Source: Bacteroidaceae bacterium (GTDB lineage: Bacteria; Bacteroidota; Bacteroidia; Bacteroidales; Bacteroidaceae). From it: DNA of 64,000 bases. The stretch is taken from positions 26,214 through 90,213 of the forward strand of contig JAFXTC010000038.1 of NCBI GenBank assembly GCA_017525235.1, written 5' to 3'. Below the pieces are notes generated by a model. The model made no database searches. It was not told where the DNA came from and saw nothing but the letters and a program-made list of their open reading frames with translations. Position numbers and translations under genes: made by a program. Shown piece by piece: positions 50,412 to 59,276 of the stretch; position 1 is the stretch's first letter, and each line of letters opens with the position of its first letter.

Positions 50412-50681
50412 ATGAAAATTAACGAAGGTTTTGAACTCCGTACCGTATGCGACGAAAACGTTATTGTTGCCTATGGTCGTAAGAATATCGATTTCAGCAA
50501 AGTCATTAGTTTAAATGAATCAGCAGCTTACCTATGGAATGCCGTGGTAGGCAAGGAATTCACATGTCAGGAATTGGCCGATTTGCTCTGCAAGGAGTAT
50601 GAGGTTGATGCACAGACGGCATTGAATGACGTAAACCAGATAGCTGCTGAATGGAAGGAACTAGGGCTTGTTTCTGATTAA
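50412..50681 (+). CDS. PqqD-like peptide-binding protein
   Basis: This 89-residue protein covers the PqqD fold: FELRTVCDENVIVAYG, then LNESAAYLWNAV (about 36-47), the winged-helix part FTCQELADLLCKEYEV and WKELGLV. PqqD-like proteins bind leader peptides of ribosomal peptides and present them to modifying enzymes. No radical-SAM enzyme or recognisable precursor lies nearby. It is the fourth gene of the unit. Confidence 0.85.
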   Translation: MKINEGFELRTVCDENVIVAYGRKNIDFSKVISLNESAAYLWNAVVGKEFTCQELADLLCKEYEVDAQTALNDVNQIAAEWKELGLVSD

Positions 50682-50692
50682 AGATAGATAAG

Positions 50693-51379
50693 GTGGACTG
50701 GATACTTGACATCTTGCAGGAGATGGGAACCACACTTAGGCTTCCCGCATCTTTCGTAGTTATAGAATTCATCGGAACATTTGCCTTTGCAATCTCTGGT
50801 ATTCGTCTGGCCTCAGCGAAGCGTTTCGATGTCTTTGGCGCCTGGATTGTGGGTATGGCTACGGCTATTGGCGGTGGAACTATGCGCGACTTGATGTTGG
50901 GCGTGAACCCATTCTGGATGACTAACAGTATCTATTTCATTTGTTGTGGCATTGCCGTCTTATGGGTGATGGCCTACGGGAAATACCTGATTCGTCAGAA
51001 AAATACTTTGTTCATCTTTGATACCATAGGTTTGGCTTTGTTTAATGTCATTGGCATAGAGAAGACCCTGAACATGGGTTTCCCTTATTGGACGGCTATT
51101 ACTATGGGAACCATAACGGGTGCTGCCGGTGGTGTAATTCGTGATGTGTTTATCAACGAGGTGCCGCTAATTTTCCGCAAGGAGATATATGCTTTGGCAT
51201 GCGTGGCTGGCGGCTTGGTGTATGTGTTGGGTGTCAGGATGGGAATGTCTGTCGAGGTAAATGCCTTGCTGAGCAGTTTCACGGTCATACTCATTAGGGT
51301 GCTTGCAGTTAAATATCATTGGATTCTGCCTCGGTTGAAGGGCGATGAGGATTTGAATAAAAAAATGAACAGGCCATGA
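50693..51379 (+). CDS. TRIC/UPF0126-family membrane protein
   Basis: This 228-residue protein has seven spans and the two internally repeated glycine motifs of the trimeric intracellular cation channel family (FAFAISGIRLASAKRFDVFGA near 30-50, written as FAFAISGIRLA and KRFDVFGAWI; and GTITGAAGGVIRDVF near 138-152). Bacterial members are putative potassium or amino-acid channels. The start is GTG at 50693; a later ATG at 50723 is less well placed. It ends with an ATGA overlap into the secretion gene. Confidence 0.87.
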   Translation: MDWILDILQEMGTTLRLPASFVVIEFIGTFAFAISGIRLASAKRFDVFGAWIVGMATAIGGGTMRDLMLGVNPFWMTNSIYFICCGIAVLWVMAYGKYLIRQKNTLFIFDTIGLALFNVIGIEKTLNMGFPYWTAITMGTITGAAGGVIRDVFINEVPLIFRKEIYALACVAGGLVYVLGVRMGMSVEVNALLSSFTVILIRVLAVKYHWILPRLKGDEDLNKKMNRP

Positions 51380-52608
51380 AACATGTTTTTTTATTTGTTT
51401 TGTTCCTTCCATGCCTGGCAATGGCTCAGGTACAGCGAATTTATGACGAGAACGTCAGAACACTTACTGTCATTGTGGATGATGACCCTTCCTTGCCGCC
51501 AGTCTTGTCGTTAAGAAAAAGACACAAGTTGTCTATTGAGTGGGATGAGATGAGTCATGACTACCAGCGGTATGTCTATCATTTGCAGCACTGCAATGCC
51601 GACTGGGAACCTTCAGGCGAGATTTTTGAAAGCGATTACATGTCGGGACTGAACAATCAACTGGTTGAGGAGTATGAAAAGAGTTTCAATACCACACAGA
51701 TTTATACTCACTACCGTTTGCAATTGCCTTCCCAACAGATACGCCCGTTGTTAAGTGGTAATTACAGTCTGCAGATTTTTCACGAAGATGATGATATGTC
51801 TGAGGACACACCTGTACTGGAAGCTCAGTTCTGCCTGTATGAAAATGTGGCAAGTATCAGAACTCAGGTGAGCAGTAATACCGATGTGGATTTCAACAGA
51901 AATCATCAGCAGGTGACGCTTGCCGTTGGATACGGAACGCTCAACGTAGTGGATCCACAGCGTGAGCTGAAGGTTGTTGTCTTCCAGAACCGGCGTTGGG
52001 ATAACCGTGTGACTGGACTTGTCCCCAATATCCGTAATAATGCCGGTATAGAGTTTACGCACAACAGGAAACTTATTTTCCCTGCTGGAAGTGAGTTCCA
52101 CAGATTCGAGATTCTGGATGTGCAGCGTACCTCAATGGGAGTAGACCGTATGGAATGGTTCAAACCTTATTATCATGCGTCGCTTTATACCGAACAGCCC
52201 CAGCGTAACTACAGTTTTTACGAAGACCAGAATGGAGTGTGTGTGATAAGGAGCTCCGATGATGTGGATGATGCCACCACGGCAGAGTATGTAGTTGTGC
52301 ATTTCTTCCTGCAAACGCCCAGACTTCCGGGTGGTGATGTCTATGTGTGCGGACTTTGGACAGGAGAAGCCTTTAATCCCGACTGCAAGATGGAGTACGA
52401 CGAGGTCAACAAGCAGTACCATGCTGCCGTATTGCTGAAACAGGGATATTACAGCTACCAGTTTAGGCAGGAAGATGGTGCTACGGCACGGACCGAAGGT
52501 GATTTCTACCAGACGGAAAACGAGTATAGCGTGATGGTATATTATCGTGGTCAGGGTGCACGTTACGACCGTCTGGTAGGTTATTCTGCAGTAAATACAG
52601 GAGAGTAA
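51376..52608 (+). CDS. Type IX secretion plug protein (DUF5103)
   Basis: This 410-residue protein has a signal peptide (ending LAMAQ, about 18). The beginning with DENVRTLTVIVDDDPSLPPVLSL (here DENVRTLTVIV then PSLPPVLSL), LQHCNADWEPS, LSGNYSLQIF and VCGLWTGEAF fits the DUF5103 family, renamed as the plug of the SprA/Sov translocon in the type IX system. It should close the exit pore when it is idle. It overlaps the TRIC gene by four bases and precedes the DUF1460 gene by four bases. Two genes in this window encode products with type IX tails. Confidence 0.85.
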   Translation: MKHVFLFVLFLPCLAMAQVQRIYDENVRTLTVIVDDDPSLPPVLSLRKRHKLSIEWDEMSHDYQRYVYHLQHCNADWEPSGEIFESDYMSGLNNQLVEEYEKSFNTTQIYTHYRLQLPSQQIRPLLSGNYSLQIFHEDDDMSEDTPVLEAQFCLYENVASIRTQVSSNTDVDFNRNHQQVTLAVGYGTLNVVDPQRELKVVVFQNRRWDNRVTGLVPNIRNNAGIEFTHNRKLIFPAGSEFHRFEILDVQRTSMGVDRMEWFKPYYHASLYTEQPQRNYSFYEDQNGVCVIRSSDDVDDATTAEYVVVHFFLQTPRLPGGDVYVCGLWTGEAFNPDCKMEYDEVNKQYHAAVLLKQGYYSYQFRQEDGATARTEGDFYQTENEYSVMVYYRGQGARYDRLVGYSAVNTGE

Positions 52609-52612
52609 AGCT

Positions 52613-53524
52613 ATGAAGCATTATCGGTTATCAGCCTCACCCCTAACCCCTCTCCAATGGGCGAGAGGAACTTGGTTTTGGTTTTCGTTATGGTTAGCGT
52701 TTTCGTTACCAATCCAAGCCATTACATACGAGTGGGAAGATAGCACTCGGGTGGCAGATTTACTACAGGAGGCAAGGTTGCATGCCGAAGGTAAGAATAT
52801 CGTGCTATACTTTGCCCATCAATTCAAGGGCATTCCGTATGTGGGACATACTTTGGAGGTGAATAAGGAGGAAGAGTTGGTGGTCAACCTTCGTCAATTG
52901 GATTGTACCACTTTTGTCGAGACTGCTACGGCTCTTGCATTAACTTTTCAGCATGACGGACTGGGGTGGGACGATTATCTGCAATGGCTGCAAACCATCC
53001 GTTATAATAAAGGCAGGCTGGATGGCTATTGTAGTCGAAATCATTATTTCAGTCAGTGGATAGCCAGTAATGTCCAGTTGGGCTTGGTAGAAGAACAGAC
53101 GGGCACAGGTTCCCCTAACCATTATCCGTTTACTGCCACCCAGCGGTTACTGCTTAATTATATGAGTACGCACCCAGAATCCTATGCCATGCTGAAGGAC
53201 TATCCCGAGCGGCTAAAGAAAATAGCACAGTTGGAGAAGGAGATGTCTGGCAAAACAGTCCGTTACATTCCCGCCAGTCTGTTGAACGAATCAGAAAAAA
53301 CACTGAAATACGTCAAAGACGGAGACATTCTGGCACTTGTCACCAATAAGAGTGGACTGGATGTAAGTCACGTAGGTTTTGCCGAGTGGGGGAAAGATGG
53401 GAAACTTCATCTGCTGAATGCCAGCAGCATCCATAAGAAGGTGGTCTTAGAGCCCATGACGCTCTACCAATATATACAGAAACACCCCTCAGTTCTTGGG
53501 GTTAGAGTGATAAGAATGATATGA
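52613..53524 (+). CDS. DUF1460-family peptidoglycan amidase
   Basis: This 303-residue protein belongs to the NlpC/P60-like DUF1460 family (YVGHTLEVNKEEELVVNLRQLDCTTFVETATAL). The catalytic Cys lies in LDCTTFVE, and a His in VSHVGFAEW completes the site. Members hydrolyse the amide bond of N-acetylmuramoyl-L-alanine. The first 35 residues are unusual: SASPLTPLQWARGTW comes from a GC-rich repeat, and WFWFSLWLAFSLP comes from a hexamer array. That second part works as a hydrophobic signal peptide. The gene ends with ATGA overlapping the AmpG-like gene. Confidence 0.83.
   Translation: MKHYRLSASPLTPLQWARGTWFWFSLWLAFSLPIQAITYEWEDSTRVADLLQEARLHAEGKNIVLYFAHQFKGIPYVGHTLEVNKEEELVVNLRQLDCTTFVETATALALTFQHDGLGWDDYLQWLQTIRYNKGRLDGYCSRNHYFSQWIASNVQLGLVEEQTGTGSPNHYPFTATQRLLLNYMSTHPESYAMLKDYPERLKKIAQLEKEMSGKTVRYIPASLLNESEKTLKYVKDGDILALVTNKSGLDVSHVGFAEWGKDGKLHLLNASSIHKKVVLEPMTLYQYIQKHPSVLGVRVIRMI
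52635..52710. repeat. GC-rich repeat and hexamer array stacked in the DUF1460 5' end
   Basis: A GC-rich stem-loop copy (52635-52671, CCTCACCCCTAACCCCTCTCC side) is followed directly by GGTTTT, GGTTTT, CGTTAT, GGTTAG, CGTTTT, CGTTAC (52674-52709). Both are translated in frame. Confidence 0.8.
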
Positions 53525-54768
53525 AAAATAAAGCAGCACTTTGGGTTCCGACCCTTTATTTTGCCGAAGCATTGCCTTATATGGCAGTGATGACCTTGTC
53601 TGTAATCATGTACACCAACATGGGGCTCACCAATGCAGATTTGGCGCTCTATACCTCGTGGCTATATCTTCCTTGGGTAATCAAACCCATCTGGAGTCCC
53701 ATCGTGGATGCCCTCAAAACAAAGCGTTGGTGGATTCTTGCCATGCAGATACTTATTGGCGGCGCGTTGGCTGGAGTGGCCTTAACGCTTGATACCGCAT
53801 GGTGGCTGCGTGGCTCGCTTGCAGCCTTTTGGCTGATGGCTTTCAGTAGTGCTACCCATGATATTGCTGCCGATGGCTTCTATATTTTGGGACTTACGGA
53901 GCGTGAGCAGGCCCTTTATGTAGGAGTACGTAGTACTTTTTATAGGATAGGAAGTATCTTCTGCCAAGGCATAATTGTTATTTTGGCAGGCTGGCTGCAA
54001 AACTCATTCTCCATCCCCATAGCCTGGTGTATCACCCTCCTGCTTATGGCTGCCATCATGATTCTCCTTGCTCTCTGGCATAGTCGCATTCTCCCCAAAG
54101 TAGAAAAAGACTCTCCCTCCCTCAGTGGGGAAGGGGTGGGGTCCTTTTTCTCCTCGTTTTACGATACTCTTCGCGTATTTTTCTCCAAGCCTGGCATCGT
54201 CTTTGCGTTGCTCTTCATGCTTTTCTTCCGCTTTCCCGAAGCACAGTTGGCAAAGATGGCGCAGCCTTTTATGCTCCGGACGGTAGGAGAGGGCGGCTTG
54301 GAACTTAGCACTGCTATTGTTGGCTTTGCTTACGGAACCATAGGTGTCTGCGGCCTTTTGGCAGGTGGCTTGATAGGTGGTTGGCTGGTTAGCAAGCATG
54401 GTTTGCGCCGTTGGTGGTGGCCTATGATTCTGGCAATCTCCCTTCCAGATCTTGTTTATGTCTATTTGGCATATGCACAACCTTCCAATATGCTGATTAT
54501 CAATTCATGCGTTGCTTTGGAACAATTGGGCTATGGCTTTGGCTTTACAGCCTACTCCCTATTCTTGGTTTATTTTGCCAAGGGTGAGAAGAGTACTTCC
54601 GTCTTTAGCATTTGTACTGCTTTTCAGGCATTAGGTATGATGATACCGGGTATGTTTGCAGGTTATCTGGCTGACAATTGGGGCTTCCTTATGTTCTTCT
54701 CCTTTGTCTGCCTCTGCTGCATGGTAACCTTTGTCGTCAGTGCTCTGGTAAAGGTGCCTGAGAACTGA
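53521..54768 (+). CDS. AmpG-like MFS transporter (muropeptide permease)
   Basis: This 415-residue protein has 12 spans and begins LWVPTLYFAEALPYMAVMTLSVIMY (as LWVPTLYFAEALPY then MAVMTLSVIMY), which is typical of AmpG. The family imports cell-wall fragments for recycling. In the central cytoplasmic loop, SPSLSGEGVGSF is encoded by a GC-rich repeat. It overlaps the DUF1460 amidase by four bases, and the pair makes sense as cutting and recycling of peptidoglycan. It ends the unit; a terminator lies about 80 bases downstream. Confidence 0.87.
   Translation: MKNKAALWVPTLYFAEALPYMAVMTLSVIMYTNMGLTNADLALYTSWLYLPWVIKPIWSPIVDALKTKRWWILAMQILIGGALAGVALTLDTAWWLRGSLAAFWLMAFSSATHDIAADGFYILGLTEREQALYVGVRSTFYRIGSIFCQGIIVILAGWLQNSFSIPIAWCITLLLMAAIMILLALWHSRILPKVEKDSPSLSGEGVGSFFSSFYDTLRVFFSKPGIVFALLFMLFFRFPEAQLAKMAQPFMLRTVGEGGLELSTAIVGFAYGTIGVCGLLAGGLIGGWLVSKHGLRRWWWPMILAISLPDLVYVYLAYAQPSNMLIINSCVALEQLGYGFGFTAYSLFLVYFAKGEKSTSVFSICTAFQALGMMIPGMFAGYLADNWGFLMFFSFVCLCCMVTFVVSALVKVPEN
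54109..54143. repeat. GC-rich stem-loop repeat inside the AmpG-like gene
   Basis: The copy starts GACTCTCCCTCCC and ends GGGGTGGGGTC on the plus strand; its reverse has the GACCC start seen in the other copies. It is translated in the loop after span six and keeps the frame. Confidence 0.8.
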
Positions 54769-54849
54769 TCTTTATAGGAATTCGTATAAGGCCATTAGAT
54801 AACTTGTAAAGATTTTTTTTGGACAATTTGCTCGTTCCGATTTTTTTTG

Positions 54850-54888
54850 CCTAGTTAGAGAATGATTATTCCCTAACTAGGAATTTTT
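54850..54888 (+). terminator. Terminator of the eight-gene unit
   Basis: Arms 54850-54863 and 54868-54881 (core CCTAGTTAG/CTAACTAGG) form a 14-base stem with one G-T pair and a four-base loop, followed by AATTTTTG. Confidence 0.75.
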
Positions 54889-55135
54889 GCGCTCTAGTAG
54901 GGTAGCAAAAGTTTTATGCCTAATCGCGCTATGATGATGGTCAGCACGATTCTACAAATGTCAAATTATTTTCAGATTGACAGATAATGCTAAAGTCTAA
55001 GGTCTGGCTATTCAACAACATTTCAACCAGCAAGGTGCGTTGCCACGAGGTAACAGACTACCAGAGCATGTTGGATGAAATCAATAGCCTTAAATATAGA
55101 ATAATCAGGATGGGAACGAACATCCATTGCTTGGC
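54889..55135. other. Intergenic remainder after the AmpG-like gene
   Basis: This 247-base stretch contains one frame of 56 codons (54987-55157) that encodes TSKVRCHEVTDYQSMLDEIN then SLKYRIIRMG, and runs into the end of the aminopeptidase gene on the other strand. Without a ribosome site or promoter I regard it as a likely relic or chance frame. GCTAAAGTCTAAGG near 54988 is a short version of the CTAAAGT heptamer. Confidence 0.35.
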
Positions 55136-56524
55136 CTATTTCTCCTTCGCTTCGTAAACCTCCTCTATCGTCATCGGCTTCTTGATATGGCCCAACAGGC
55201 GGGCACCGGTGGAGGTTATCAAGTAGTTGAGCTCATTTCTGAGCCCGGTGAAGTTGCGCCAGGCATCGAGCCTGTCGTAGCAGATGAAATCCTCGAACAG
55301 ATGTTCTGCACGCCACTTGTCCATCAGTTCTGGGATGAAATAGATGCCTGGCTCCACCGTAAATACGAAACCAGGTTCCAGCGGACGGGCCAACCGCAAT
55401 GACTTAAAGCCAAACTGTTTGCTCTTTTCCATCCCATCGGCATAGCCCACATATTGTTCACCCAGGTTCTCCATGTCGTGAACATCAAGTCCCATCATGT
55501 GCCCTAGTCCGCAGGGGAAGAACATAGCGTATGCACCAATCTCTGCAGCTTCGGCCGGGTCGCCCTTCATAAGGCCGAGCCGTTTCATACCCTCTGCAAT
55601 TTTCGTGGCAGCGGCAATGTGCGCCTCACGGAAGGGAACTCCAGGCTTTAGCTTGTCAACGGCAGCATAGAAACTTTCCAGATGGATATTATAGACCTCA
55701 GCCTGTCTGTCTGTAAAACGTTCGCTGACGGGCATCGACGAAGACAGGTCACCGGCATAATGCTCCTTCGTCTCAGCTCCTGCATCGAGCAGGAAAATGT
55801 CTCCCTCCTTCAGTTGGTGGATAAATCCGTGGTTATGAAGTACTTGTCCCTGTCCCGTAGCGATAGTGGGGAAGGCCAATACATTACCGTTGCGACAGGC
55901 AACCTCCTCAACGGCAGCAGCTACCTGCGACTCATGGACTCCTGGGCGCACCATACGGTAGGCAGCCAAATGCATTTTTGTACTCAAATCAACAGATTCC
56001 TCAATGGCTTGGATTTCTTCCTCGTCCTTATGGTTGCGTTGTGCAACGATGGCTTTAATCAGCGCCACAGAGGCCATTGCCGTCTGTGCTTTCGGCTCTA
56101 TGCCAAGTAATTCCCACAACCACACACTGTGGTCGCCTCTGTAGGGTGGCAGAAAATGAACCGTCTGACCCTTGCTGAGGGATTTGTCTATATAGCCTTT
56201 CAGATTACTCAGAGGCATCGTCTTCGATATGCCAACGGCTGATGCTTTTTCGCTGAGCGTAGGCTGTGTTCCTGTCCAAACAATATCGTCGATGGTCAGT
56301 TCATTGCCAAAAACAATCTCGGCGTCGTTGTCAATGTCGATAACAGCAGCCAGTCCGGCATAGTCGAGCCCGAAAAAATACAGAAAACTGGAATCCTGAC
56401 GGAAACGATAGGTATTATCGGCATAGTTCATGCCTACCTCATTATTACCCAGAAAGAGCAGCAGTCCACTGCCCATTTCCCTCTTCAGTGTCGCCCTGCG
56501 ACGGATGTAAGTGTCTTTTTTCAT
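55136..56524 (-). CDS. pepP: Xaa-Pro aminopeptidase (pita-bread metallopeptidase)
   Basis: This 462-residue enzyme has an N-terminal creatinase-like domain (LLLFLGNNEVGMNY) and the catalytic pita-bread domain. The five metal ligands are visible: two Asp in LLDAGAETKEHYAGD, His in GLGHMMGLDVHD, Glu in VEPGIYF and Glu in RNELNYL. The usual RxED before the last Glu is RNE here. It removes N-terminal residues preceding proline. It stands alone, with repeats upstream. Confidence 0.9.
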   Translation of the reverse strand: MKKDTYIRRRATLKREMGSGLLLFLGNNEVGMNYADNTYRFRQDSSFLYFFGLDYAGLAAVIDIDNDAEIVFGNELTIDDIVWTGTQPTLSEKASAVGISKTMPLSNLKGYIDKSLSKGQTVHFLPPYRGDHSVWLWELLGIEPKAQTAMASVALIKAIVAQRNHKDEEEIQAIEESVDLSTKMHLAAYRMVRPGVHESQVAAAVEEVACRNGNVLAFPTIATGQGQVLHNHGFIHQLKEGDIFLLDAGAETKEHYAGDLSSSMPVSERFTDRQAEVYNIHLESFYAAVDKLKPGVPFREAHIAAATKIAEGMKRLGLMKGDPAEAAEIGAYAMFFPCGLGHMMGLDVHDMENLGEQYVGYADGMEKSKQFGFKSLRLARPLEPGFVFTVEPGIYFIPELMDKWRAEHLFEDFICYDRLDAWRNFTGLRNELNYLITSTGARLLGHIKKPMTIEEVYEAKEK

Positions 56525-56653
56525 GTTAGAATCAATAATTTAAGTTTCTGGAGTTATAAGATGAAGTTAAACAGGGAGTTATGCGCTACGCGCAGGAATT
56601 TAAGCCAGCAAGCTGGCTGGACGTTTGTTCTGCACGTGTATAACTGTCGTCCT

Positions 56654-56724
56654 TTTTAACTCCCTTTTTAACTCCCCTTTTAACTCCCCTTTTAACTCCC
56701 CTTTTAACTCCCATTTAACTTCCG
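56654..56724. repeat. Array with 12-base period (TTTTAACTCCCC)
   Basis: About 5.5 copies of TTTTAACTCCCC with slight variation occupy part of the 237-base gap between the DUF6055 and aminopeptidase genes. The rest of the gap contains two short hairpins (TGCGCTACGCGCA and GCCAGCAAGCTGGC). Confidence 0.85.
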
Positions 56725-56761
56725 AAACTTCAGTCAATAATAATAAATATGTTTTCAGGAA

Positions 56762-58033
56762 CTAGAACCTTATCATGTAGGGATAAAGGACAGATTCTTT
56801 ACTGTTCCCCTCATACGTCTTGGTGGGACAACCTACTACTACAAGAAACAGCTTCTTTATGTTACCTGGATTGGTATAAGATAACGTCTTCTTCAACTCG
56901 GAGTTGGTGCCCAGATAGGTTGGGTTGTTGAAATTGTCTATGGCAACAAGACCGTAGCGATAACCTATATTGTCATCCTTGGAAAGACCCTGGAATTGCA
57001 CTTTTACACGCTTGCCCACTTCTTGTAGTGTAATTTCGACAACGTTAAACCCGTATGTCTCGGGCACTTTCACGGGTTTCTTCCAACCGTCAAGGGTATC
57101 TGTCATCTGGCTTAGCAATTCGCACGAATAGCGTTCACTTTCCTTACGTTTGTCTGGGAAGTCGAATGTAATAAGACGGCTGTAGCAATCCAGCAACTCG
57201 TCGCCCATTTTCTTAAGGTCCACATTGTACATTCGCATATATGCCTGAGGAAAATTCTCTCCTCTCCTAATGCCGCGAAACATATCGGCTATACACGTTA
57301 TGCCGTGCAGGTAACTCCAGTATTCCAGAACATATGGAGCATGATACATGTTCTTATGGTGAAAGAGACTTAGGTGAATATCCTTTTTGTAGGCCTCCCA
57401 ATGGTAGCGCTCGTCTGTTGTCCATTTGGGGTTAACCTGCCAAAGCATCCACTGCGCGCTTGTCTCATAGATACTGCCGCTATATCCGCCTCTGCCGTCG
57501 CAGGATATCTGGTATTGGAAAGAATGACCTAACTCGTGTGCTATGCAGTTAAGCGTTTTGTCCTGAACACGTACAGGAGTAATCCAAAGAGCTCCTATCT
57601 GATTGTCATAGGCTCCGCCGTAAGCAGTGCCTTCCAACGAGTATTTCAGCATTACCATCATCCTGTACTCCTCAGCTTTACTGTCTGGAAGCAGAAAACC
57701 CATCATGTCGCGATAAACGTAATAGAAGTATTCCAATCTGGACAGAAGGTTGTCCAGGTCAACCGTCATGCGGTGTCCTTCCAGGTCGGGAGCTTTACTC
57801 AAGTCATCGCCAAATCCCTTCTCCCAGAAACATACAAGATTGGGCGTGCAGGCCATTCGGTAGTAGCTCCATTGCGATTCTTTATCTGTAAAATCATTGT
57901 TGCGTAACTCTAAGGGGATGTATATCTTCTTTCCTTTCGGGAGTGTGTATCCTGTAGCGGTTTGTGTTTGCTGAGCCTGTGAACACAATATGCTTGCTGC
58001 AAAAATCAGGAAGAATAGGAAGATTTTCTTCAT
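56762..58033 (-). CDS. Secreted DUF6055-type putative metalloprotease
   Basis: This 423-residue protein has a signal peptide (ending SQAQ, about 20). A zinc-binding HELGHSFQYQ lies near residues 165-174 and an acidic ETSAQW at about 190 could give the third ligand. From memory this fits the DUF6055 family of Bacteroidales. The C-terminal part is beta-rich. It is the third gene of a unit with proS and an MFS gene, five bases after the latter. Substrate unknown. Confidence 0.8.
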   Translation of the reverse strand: MKKIFLFFLIFAASILCSQAQQTQTATGYTLPKGKKIYIPLELRNNDFTDKESQWSYYRMACTPNLVCFWEKGFGDDLSKAPDLEGHRMTVDLDNLLSRLEYFYYVYRDMMGFLLPDSKAEEYRMMVMLKYSLEGTAYGGAYDNQIGALWITPVRVQDKTLNCIAHELGHSFQYQISCDGRGGYSGSIYETSAQWMLWQVNPKWTTDERYHWEAYKKDIHLSLFHHKNMYHAPYVLEYWSYLHGITCIADMFRGIRRGENFPQAYMRMYNVDLKKMGDELLDCYSRLITFDFPDKRKESERYSCELLSQMTDTLDGWKKPVKVPETYGFNVVEITLQEVGKRVKVQFQGLSKDDNIGYRYGLVAIDNFNNPTYLGTNSELKKTLSYTNPGNIKKLFLVVVGCPTKTYEGNSKESVLYPYMIRF

Positions 58034-58038
58034 AATAT

Positions 58039-59274
58039 TTAATCAATCATTCTACGCAGCACCCAGATGAGTAACCAGCAGATAGGAGCCGATAGGGTGT
58101 TTATCAGAAAGAACTGGTGATAGCCCAGCCATACGACAAGGAATCCGCTTGCTATCATAGGTAAGAGCATACATGTTGCTACCAGAGGAACACTGAGCAG
58201 GTTGGCACAGTTGCGGTAACGTTCGCCGGAAATCATACTGATGGGAACGCGACAGATGCAGAAGCCCAGTCCAAAGAGAAGTTGCGCGTGGAATGTGGCA
58301 ATGCAGAGCGCCACAAGGTCATTGGGCGTATCTATGGTCATAAACAGATAAACGGCAGGGGAGAGACCTAATATCAGGGTCAGCGGCCAGAAGAGTTTCT
58401 CGGTAGGGATCCAGCGCATAAGGCTCCGCCCGATGGTCAGTCCCAAGGTGAATGCTATCACACCGACCGTTCCCTGTGCAAAGCCTATCTCCTGAAGGGT
58501 ACATCCCAGTCCGTCGTTTGCTACCTTGTCAAATAAGAAATGTACGCGCGTAAAGAACATCAGACTTTGTGGTAGCAGCATAAGGAAAAGACAAAGAACA
58601 TATTTCCACCAGTTAGGCTGTTCCTTTATGCGTTCTATCACATGTACTTCGGCCATTACCGAAGCCCCCATGCTATGCTTTTGTCTTTGATTGCCTATTT
58701 GCGGTGTGCGAAGGATAAGTATGTGCATCACGGTAAAGAACATAAATGCACCTGCTGTCATGTAGCAGCCCATTGCCCATGAATGCCTTATTTGTCGGAA
58801 GAACACCTCCAGGTTTCCAACCAGAATAATCAGCACGCCGTAAGTAAGGATGACAGCCAGTTGGGCTGAGGCAATCTTTATGTTAGTATAGTATTTCTGC
58901 TGATGCGGGTAAAGCATGCGTTCGTAATACATACGAGCAGCCAGTTCGTGCCAGGCCACCAGGAAACTGGTCAGCATAAGCGCTGTGAATACATACCAAA
59001 TTCCTTGTGAGAAAGCAAAGGCCAGAGCAAAAAGGGTGATGCAAAGAAATCCTTCAACAAAAAGCAGCACCTCCTTGAAATGACCAGCCCTGCGTACCCA
59101 TGTCCTCAGGAAGGATTTGAGTATGCAGGGCAGGAACAGCAAGGCGGCTAATGCCGTAGATAGAGTTATGGATGCTCCAATCTGGAGGAACATCAGCAAG
59201 GCCACAAAGGTGACGATTGCAGAGGGAATCTCCTCGGCAGCAAAGAGCGTGCTTATCCAGATTCCCGGCCTCAT
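58039..59274 (-). CDS. MFS transporter, AmpG-like
   Basis: This 411-residue protein has 12 spans and begins PGIWISTLFAAEEIPSAIVTF, the same plan as the AmpG-like protein at 53521 but clearly diverged. It may transport peptidoglycan fragments or another small amphiphile. It starts two bases after the proS stop and lies five bases before the DUF6055 gene. Confidence 0.78.
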   Translation of the reverse strand: MRPGIWISTLFAAEEIPSAIVTFVALLMFLQIGASITLSTALAALLFLPCILKSFLRTWVRRAGHFKEVLLFVEGFLCITLFALAFAFSQGIWYVFTALMLTSFLVAWHELAARMYYERMLYPHQQKYYTNIKIASAQLAVILTYGVLIILVGNLEVFFRQIRHSWAMGCYMTAGAFMFFTVMHILILRTPQIGNQRQKHSMGASVMAEVHVIERIKEQPNWWKYVLCLFLMLLPQSLMFFTRVHFLFDKVANDGLGCTLQEIGFAQGTVGVIAFTLGLTIGRSLMRWIPTEKLFWPLTLILGLSPAVYLFMTIDTPNDLVALCIATFHAQLLFGLGFCICRVPISMISGERYRNCANLLSVPLVATCMLLPMIASGFLVVWLGYHQFFLINTLSAPICWLLIWVLRRMID

Positions 59275-59276
59275 GC

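Noticed and set aside
56641-56724. Possible CRISPR-like array
   Set aside because: The period is 12 bases with no unique spacers and no cas genes nearby.
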